Assembly (NCBI GenBank): GCA_013330285.1
Contig: DUIP01000173.1
Location: 1 to 10,746 of the forward strand
DNA length: 10,746 bases
Reading direction: 5' to 3'
DNA from: Candidatus Poseidoniaceae archaeon
GTDB lineage: Archaea > Thermoplasmatota > Poseidoniia > Poseidoniales > Poseidoniaceae
Below, piece by piece: positions 1-5,400 of the stretch. How positions within the stretch are numbered: the stretch's first letter is position 1; each line of letters starts with the position of its first letter. Position numbers and translations under genes: made by a program. A model generated the notes under the pieces. It made no database searches, was not told the origin of the DNA, and saw nothing but the letters and a program-made list of their open reading frames with translations.

Positions 1-1
1 G

Positions 2-286
2 ACCGAGGAAAATCGTCGCGTACGGCAAGCGCTCGATTCGACACCAATCGAACTTGGAACACTGTTGAATGCATCTCACGCCTCTTTGCAATCGATTGGC
101 GTCAGCACGCCAGAAGTGGACGCCTTGGTGTCGAAATTACAAGCCACACCAGGCGTATTGGGTGCTCGAATGATGGGAGGTGGTTTTGGAGGGATGATTT
201 TGATCGCTGTCAATGATCCCGAAGTGGTACCAGATGCACCATTGCTGAAGCCATCACGGGGCGGTTTCCTTGAGGAATCTCTCTAA
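2..286 (+). CDS. galK: Galactokinase, C-terminal fragment (GHMP kinase family)
   Basis: This is the last 94 residues of a protein whose start lies before the window; the frame is open from base 2 to the TAA at 284-286. Seen: the segment NASHASL followed by VSTPEVDALV, and then GARMMGGGFGGM. These match the C-terminal GHMP domain and motif 3 of galactokinases, where the usual form is GARMTGxGFGG. Galactokinase phosphorylates galactose at C1 in the cytoplasm, the entry step of the Leloir pathway. Other GHMP kinases, such as heptose or mevalonate kinases, carry different glycine-rich C-terminal motifs and lack the SHxSL segment, so they fit less well. The N-terminal signature and ATP-binding motif cannot be seen. 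The last 33 bases overlap the end of the convergent glycosidase-nucleotidyltransferase gene. That gene also acts on sugars, which supports a carbohydrate role for the locus. Confidence 0.8.
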   Translation, partial: TEENRRVRQALDSTPIELGTLLNASHASLQSIGVSTPEVDALVSKLQATPGVLGARMMGGGFGGMILIAVNDPEVVPDAPLLKPSRGGFLEESL

Positions 287-2227
287 CAAAGCAAGACGCT
301 CAGGAGTTCCCATGTCCCAAAAGGGGGTATTGTCAAGGTGAATGGCTGCCTTGCCTGCGAGTGCTGAATAGACGGTTTCTTCCCAACTCCAAACCCCATC
401 CTTTCCATGCTCCAAGACCACGGATTTCTCAACGATGCTCGTACCGGCTTCGTACCCATTGAGGTCAAGTTGCTCTTGCTTCTTATCATAGGACTCAAGG
501 ATGCCTTTTGCGTGCTTGAGGTTCATTTCAGCATGCGCTTGTGTGACGCACATCGTCAACGGTGCCTTCGCCTCATTGTGTGTGTTGATCAGTTCGGTGT
601 AGTCGATTGGATGGAGGTCGTCTCCCCAAAGAAGGATGAACCGGTCTTCGAGAAGCGCACGAGCGTTCCAAAGAGCACCACCCGTACCAAGCGGCGAGGC
701 TTCTCGATGGAATTTAACCGCCATTCTTGGATGCCTAAATCCTTCGAATTGTTCACCAAGATGGCCGGTCAGCACAAGTGCGTGAAGGCATCCCTGCTTG
801 TGAGCCCAATCCAAAATGTGGGTCAAGATGGGCTTGCCGTTCACTTCGACGAGTGACTTTGGGATGGTTTCAGTGACCTCGCCAAGCCTTGTCCCTAAGC
901 CACCGGCCATGATCACCACTTGTGGGCGACGATGGGATTTGACGATGGATGCGTAGAGGTTTCCGCTTTCCTTTAGCGTTCGTTGCTTTGTTTCAAAATC
1001 CACATGGTAGAGTCCAAAGCGTTGGTCGTAGCCTTCAGCCCACTCGAAGTTATCCATCAAACTCCAGTGATAGAATCCTCGGATATCGAAGCCATCTGCA
1101 ATCGCCTCAGCAGTGATTTGCAAATGCCGGCGAATGTGCTCCGGCCTCATGTCATCGTCATCATCGGCAACACCGTTTTCCGTGACAATGATTGGTATGT
1201 TGAGCCCTTTCACCATCTCAAAGGCTCTTCGTAGCCCTTCAGCGTACATTGGATATCTGAAATCAGTACGTTGTTCCCAGGGTCGAATAAGTGGATCGAT
1301 TTCCACCTTGGTCGGCATAAAAGGCGTGGTAAGCAAATGCGTGTAATAGTTGACACCGATGAAATCTGAACTCCCTTTCAACCCAGGAATTGTTGTTGAG
1401 GTCAGAGCTGATGGGGGCTTGAATCGACCAGTTTTCAGGCCTTTAATCCAGCATCGGTTGAACATAGAGTCGAGCAATCTCGCCTGGAACCAATGCAGGG
1501 GGTTCCACCTTCGATAAGGATCAAACAAGTTGATGTTCTTCACCAGACCAATTTCGCATTTTGGCCCATGTTCCATGGCTTTGAGTGCCCGGTAGCATGC
1601 AGCATGTGCTTTCATCATGTTCATGGCCACGCTTCGTGCTCGCTTGAATGAACGAACGCCTGGAGGGAATTCCCCAAGCACGTAGCCCATTGTTGTGAAC
1701 ACCGCTGGTTCATTGATGGTGCACCACCACTCCACTCGGTCACTCAACAGCGCAAACATCCGAGTTGAGAAGTCAACCCAATGGTGAATGTTCTCCTCTC
1801 GCTCAAATCCTCCTTGCTCTTCCCACCACATCGGTTGCGTAAAGTGGTGCAATGTCGCCATAGGTTGGATGCCTTCAGCGAGGAGTTCATCAACCAAATC
1901 GCTGTACCATTGGGCTGCTTCTTGATTCCAATCACCTTCAGCGGGGACGATTCGGGACCATTCAATCGAGAAACGGTAATGCGAAACACCGAGGTCCTTG
2001 ATCAGTCCAACATCATCGGTTCTTCGATGCCAATGATCACAGGCTTCGCCACTCAATTGCTGGCTCTTAGAGCGTGGTTCGAACGCTGACCAATTGTTGG
2101 TGTTTCCACCTTCAATTTGATGCGATGCAGTGGCTACGCCCCACATGAATTCGCTCGGAAAAGCAGTTCCTTCAGTGAGAGGTTTGTAGTTGACTTTGGT
2201 CCAATCACGGTGTTCCTCGGACCACAT
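254..2227 (-). CDS. Fusion protein: family 1 glycoside hydrolase + sugar-1-phosphate nucleotidyltransferase
   Basis: A 657-residue protein with two complete enzyme domains and no stop between them. Residues about 20-430 are a GH1 beta-glycosidase: N-terminal signature FMWGVATASHQIEG (27-40), acid/base E173 in INEP, GVNYY (291-295), nucleophile E350 in TENG, and aglycone/glycone-site DNFEWAEGY (392-400). The EWAE pattern fits a non-phosphorylated gluco- or galactoside rather than a 6-phospho-substrate. Residues about 434-657 are a nucleotidyltransferase: GGLGTRL (442-448), PKS (456-458), GTGGAL (514-519), acidic WGDD (534-537) and DMGTPE (638-643). This resembles short mannose- or heptose-1-phosphate guanylyltransferases without a left-handed beta-helix domain. 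The last GH1 helix runs into the second domain with almost no linker. No signal peptide is visible, so it is probably cytoplasmic. The ATG at 2227 is the first in frame and sits at the usual distance before the GH1 signature. Exact substrates and the activating nucleotide cannot be told from sequence. Confidence 0.9.
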   Translation of the reverse strand: MWSEEHRDWTKVNYKPLTEGTAFPSEFMWGVATASHQIEGGNTNNWSAFEPRSKSQQLSGEACDHWHRRTDDVGLIKDLGVSHYRFSIEWSRIVPAEGDWNQEAAQWYSDLVDELLAEGIQPMATLHHFTQPMWWEEQGGFEREENIHHWVDFSTRMFALLSDRVEWWCTINEPAVFTTMGYVLGEFPPGVRSFKRARSVAMNMMKAHAACYRALKAMEHGPKCEIGLVKNINLFDPYRRWNPLHWFQARLLDSMFNRCWIKGLKTGRFKPPSALTSTTIPGLKGSSDFIGVNYYTHLLTTPFMPTKVEIDPLIRPWEQRTDFRYPMYAEGLRRAFEMVKGLNIPIIVTENGVADDDDDMRPEHIRRHLQITAEAIADGFDIRGFYHWSLMDNFEWAEGYDQRFGLYHVDFETKQRTLKESGNLYASIVKSHRRPQVVIMAGGLGTRLGEVTETIPKSLVEVNGKPILTHILDWAHKQGCLHALVLTGHLGEQFEGFRHPRMAVKFHREASPLGTGGALWNARALLEDRFILLWGDDLHPIDYTELINTHNEAKAPLTMCVTQAHAEMNLKHAKGILESYDKKQEQLDLNGYEAGTSIVEKSVVLEHGKDGVWSWEETVYSALAGKAAIHLDNTPFWDMGTPERLALLERFLKETAP

Positions 2228-2246
2228 GCTTCAACCATTTGGGGCC

Positions 2247-2253
2247 AATAAAA
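2247..2253 (-). promoter_or_regulatory. TATA-like box upstream of the GH1-nucleotidyltransferase gene
   Basis: On the minus strand the sequence reads CTTTTATTGG, with the T/A core TTTTATT centred about 23 bases before the ATG at 2227. Archaeal TATA boxes usually lie about 25 bases before the transcription start, so this spacing fits a leaderless or nearly leaderless mRNA. No Shine-Dalgarno-like sequence precedes the ATG, which agrees with that. The same T-rich stretch could also help terminate the tRNA transcript coming from upstream. Pattern match only. Confidence 0.4.
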
Positions 2254-2320
2254 GAGCCTTATGCACCAGAGTGTGCTCTTCGTGCTTGCAGTCTGTCGAC
2301 ATGAGGCTTCGGTTGTAAGG

Positions 2321-2391
2321 TGCGGATAGCGGGAGTTGAACCCACGACAAAAGGTTGGAAACCTCCTATGATACCACTTCACCATATCCGC
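2321..2391 (-). tRNA. trnG(ucc): tRNA-Gly (anticodon UCC)
   Basis: The minus strand folds into a complete 71-base cloverleaf. The acceptor stem GCGGATA pairs fully with TATCCGC, followed by discriminator A. The D stem is GTGA/TCAT with loop AGTGGTA. The anticodon stem GGAGG/CCTTT has two G-U pairs at its outer end and closes the loop TTTCCAA, giving anticodon TCC (glycine, GGA/GGG codons). The variable region is four bases. The T arm is GTGGG-TTCAACT-CCCGC with one G-U pair. There is no intron. The 3' CCA is not encoded; the bases after the discriminator are CCT, as is common in archaea. It lies 66 bases downstream of the protease gene and 93 bases upstream of the glycosidase fusion, all on the same strand. 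Confidence 0.95.
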
Positions 2392-2420
2392 ACGATGTGG
2401 TATTCCGTCCGAGAAGCCTC

Positions 2421-2428
2421 TCATTATT
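2421..2428 (-). promoter_or_regulatory. Possible TATA-like element for the tRNA-Gly gene
   Basis: The only A/T-rich stretch between the protease stop and the tRNA reads CAATAATG on the minus strand. Its centre is about 33 bases before the tRNA 5' end, which would place transcription start a few bases upstream of the mature tRNA. The match to the archaeal TATA consensus is poor, and the element also lies in the loop of a small GCCTC/GAGGC inverted repeat (2416-2433). Confidence 0.25.
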
Positions 2429-2457
2429 GAGGCAATCGGTCGAACTCTTCGGGGGCA

Positions 2458-5400
2458 TCAACCCATGCCGGGAGGTGGTGGAGGTACCCTTCCGCCAAAG
2501 CCGAAGGCTTGGCGACGAGGATCAACACCAGCATTCGCACTTCGCTCAAGCCGCTGGCTCACAAGATCTCTTGCTCGCTCCAACCGTTCTTCTGCAGCCT
2601 TCTTCTTGCTCGCATTCCCTCTAATGACAAGCATGCCCATGAGGAAGAACAAGACCAAGCCACCAAGCGCAGCCTGAACAATTGCGTTTTCCATCAGTGC
2701 TGACAACAGGCTTTGGTCCGCACTGTTGTCTTCTTCGATCACAATGTTCGAATCAAAGGCTTGCAAGGAAATCGAGACCGTATCCATGGCGATGTCTGAA
2801 CCTGGTTCTTTGGCCACAAGAACGAGCTGATAGCTGCCAGCGTACCGAGCAACACCGTCGAAGGTGATGGTTTGTGAACCTCCGCTGTTCGGAGTGAAGG
2901 TTATGACTTGAGTTTGTGAACTTGCAGTGATTGCACTCATAGCCTGCCATTCAACCCTTACCGTCACTTCTTCAATTTCAGTTGTGACGGTGCATTGGAA
3001 GTTGAACCAGCCACCTCCGACGATATCGATTTCGTCAATGGTTGTGCACTCCATGCTGCCTTCAGCAGAATTTCGTGCCGGGTCGCTTGGCCAATGGTCT
3101 GGCTTGAACGCTCCAGCAGATTCGTTATCACCCCAGCCATCGCCATCTTGGTCAGACCATTGGCTCTGTTCGTAAGGGAATTTGTCCTCATCATCGCCAT
3201 AGCCGTCATTGTCTGCATCAGGACAGCCTCTGGTCGTGCCGAGGTTCGATGTACCATAGGTGGTTGGACAGCCATCACCGTCGGTTCCATCTGGATTGTC
3301 ACCATAGCCGTCTTCATCAGTATCGTACCACTGTGTAGCATCGCCAAGCCAGAGATCTGATTGGTCACTCACGCCATCACTGTCATCATCTGGACAACCG
3401 AAACGGTCTGTGGACGAGGTACCAACAACGGTCGGACAGGCATCCGGTTGTGTTCCATTCGGGTTGTCACCATAGCCGTCACCATCTTGATCGGCCCACT
3501 GTGTTGGGTCATCTGGGAAGGCATCGTTGCCTTGGGAAGAACCGTCATTGTCACCATCAGGGCAACCATAGACGTCAACATTCGAAAGTCCATACTCTGT
3601 CGGGCATGCATCAGGAAGGACGCCTGTGGCGTTGTCTCCGTAGCCATCACCGTCTTGGTCGGCCCATTGTGTTGGTTCGAGTGGGAGGGCATCAGCGCCA
3701 TTGCTCTCATTCCAGTCAATGTCATTGCCACCAGCAATGGTTGGATCTGAGTAGCCATCGCCATCCGTGTCTCGACATCCGATTCGATCTTGGGTCGAGT
3801 TACCAGGAACCAAAACGCAGTTGTCTTGGAGGTCATCGATGCCATCGCTATCCGAATCTTGTGATCTGGTTGGGTCGTTCGGGAACGCATCGCTCATGTT
3901 CGACATACCATCGCCATCATCATCGGGGCATCCAAATCGGTCAAGTGTTGAGTTGCCCGGTACGCCCGGGCACGCATCTGGTTGGGGCCCAGTCGCGTTG
4001 TCACCGTAGCCATCACCGTCTTGATCGAGCCATTGGCCCGGTTCATTTGGAAGCGCATCATTGGCATCATCCCAGCCATCACCGTCGGTGTCGAGGCAGC
4101 CGTATCGATTTCCATTGGTCGAATTACCGGCAACACCAGGGCATGCATCAGGGGTTGTTCCACCTGGATTGTCACCATAGCCGTCGTTATCGATGTCTGA
4201 CCACTGAGTGATGTCGTTTGGATGGCTGTCCTCTTGATCGGCCCATCCATCTTGATCGAGATCCGTACAGCCTAAGGTGCCATTCTGCCAAGAATTACCG
4301 TTTTGTGTCGGACAATCATCAGCAAGATTCCCCGAAGCATTGTCGCCAAATCCATCGCCATCAGCATCGGAGACTTGAGTCGGATCGGTCTTGAACGCAT
4401 CTGAGCCGTTGTCGACCGTCCAATTTGCATCTGGATCTGAAACACCATCGCCATCGGTATCGGGGCAACCAATTCGGTCGATTGTTGAGGTTCCTGCATA
4501 AAGCGGGCATGCGTCATCAATTTGATCGGCGACTCCGTCCAAATCAGCGTCAGACCAGCGTAGGATGTCCGCAGGGTAGGCATCTGCACCTTCGGCAGCA
4601 CCCCAACCCGCATCTGGATCTGAATAGGTATCACCATCAGAATCAGGGCATCCATAGCGGTCGCTGGTCGATGTTCCTGCATCATTAATGCACGCATCAG
4701 GTGTTGTTCCACCGGGGTTGTCACCGTATCCATCGCTGTCAGTGTCGCTCCATTGAGTCGAATCTGAAGGCCAAACATCCGCCCCGTCTGAGATTGACCA
4801 GACTGGGCCATTTGTACCGGTGAGGTCCTCATCCGAGGAGCCGTCACCATCTGAATCAGGACAGCCATGCCGATCTCGTGTCGATGTGCCGGCAACTGTA
4901 GGGCAGAGATCAGGCTGGTTCCCTGCTGCGTTATCGCCGAAGCCGTCACCATCGGTGTCGCTCCATTGAGTGCTGTCCAATCTGAAGGCATCCGCTCCGT
5001 CAGCAACGGAATAATCTGCAGTTGGATCGGCATAGCCATCGCCATCGGTATCGGTGCACCCGAGGCGACCAAGTTCAGTCGATGTTCCACTCACATTCGG
5101 GCAATCATCAGCGTTGTTGCCTGTTGCATTGTCCCCGTACCCATCTCCGTCTGAGTCAGCCCACTGGGTCACGTCGGTAGGGAATGCGTCAGCACCGTTT
5201 GCTGAGGCGTTCCATGTGGCGTCAGGGTCTGAGTAACCATCGCCATCCGTGTCGAGGCAACCAAGGCGATCAGCAGTGGACGTGCCTGCTATGGAGGGGC
5301 ATCCGTCTGGGTTTGAAGCAGGTGGGGGGTTATCCCCATACCCATCGCTGTCTGTATCGTTCCACTGCGATGAATCGGTTGCGAATGCATCTGCTCCATC

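Noticed and set aside
407..856. Plus-strand frame of 149 codons
   Set aside because: It is antisense to the nucleotidyltransferase domain, whose motifs are intact on the minus strand.
934..940. Separate start for the nucleotidyltransferase domain (GTG near residues 437-438)
   Set aside because: It would remove the first beta-strand residues before the GGLGTRL loop, has no ribosome site, and the continuous open frame with both domains is the simpler reading.
2228..2330. Integrated element with attachment site at the tRNA 3' end
   Set aside because: I saw no second copy of the tRNA 3' end and no integrase, transposase or terminal repeats in the window.
2416..2433. Inverted repeat GCCTC/GAGGC just after the protease stop as a terminator
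   Set aside because: The stem is only five base pairs with an eight-base loop and no T-run follows on the protease strand. It may be chance.
3450..4211. Long plus-strand open frame (253 codons, His/Arg-rich) and several similar ones across 2900-5900
   Set aside because: They lie antisense to the Asp/Gly-rich repeat array. GAT/GAC and GGT codons read backwards give His, Ser, Thr and Ile runs and few stops, so these frames are composition artefacts of the repeat array.
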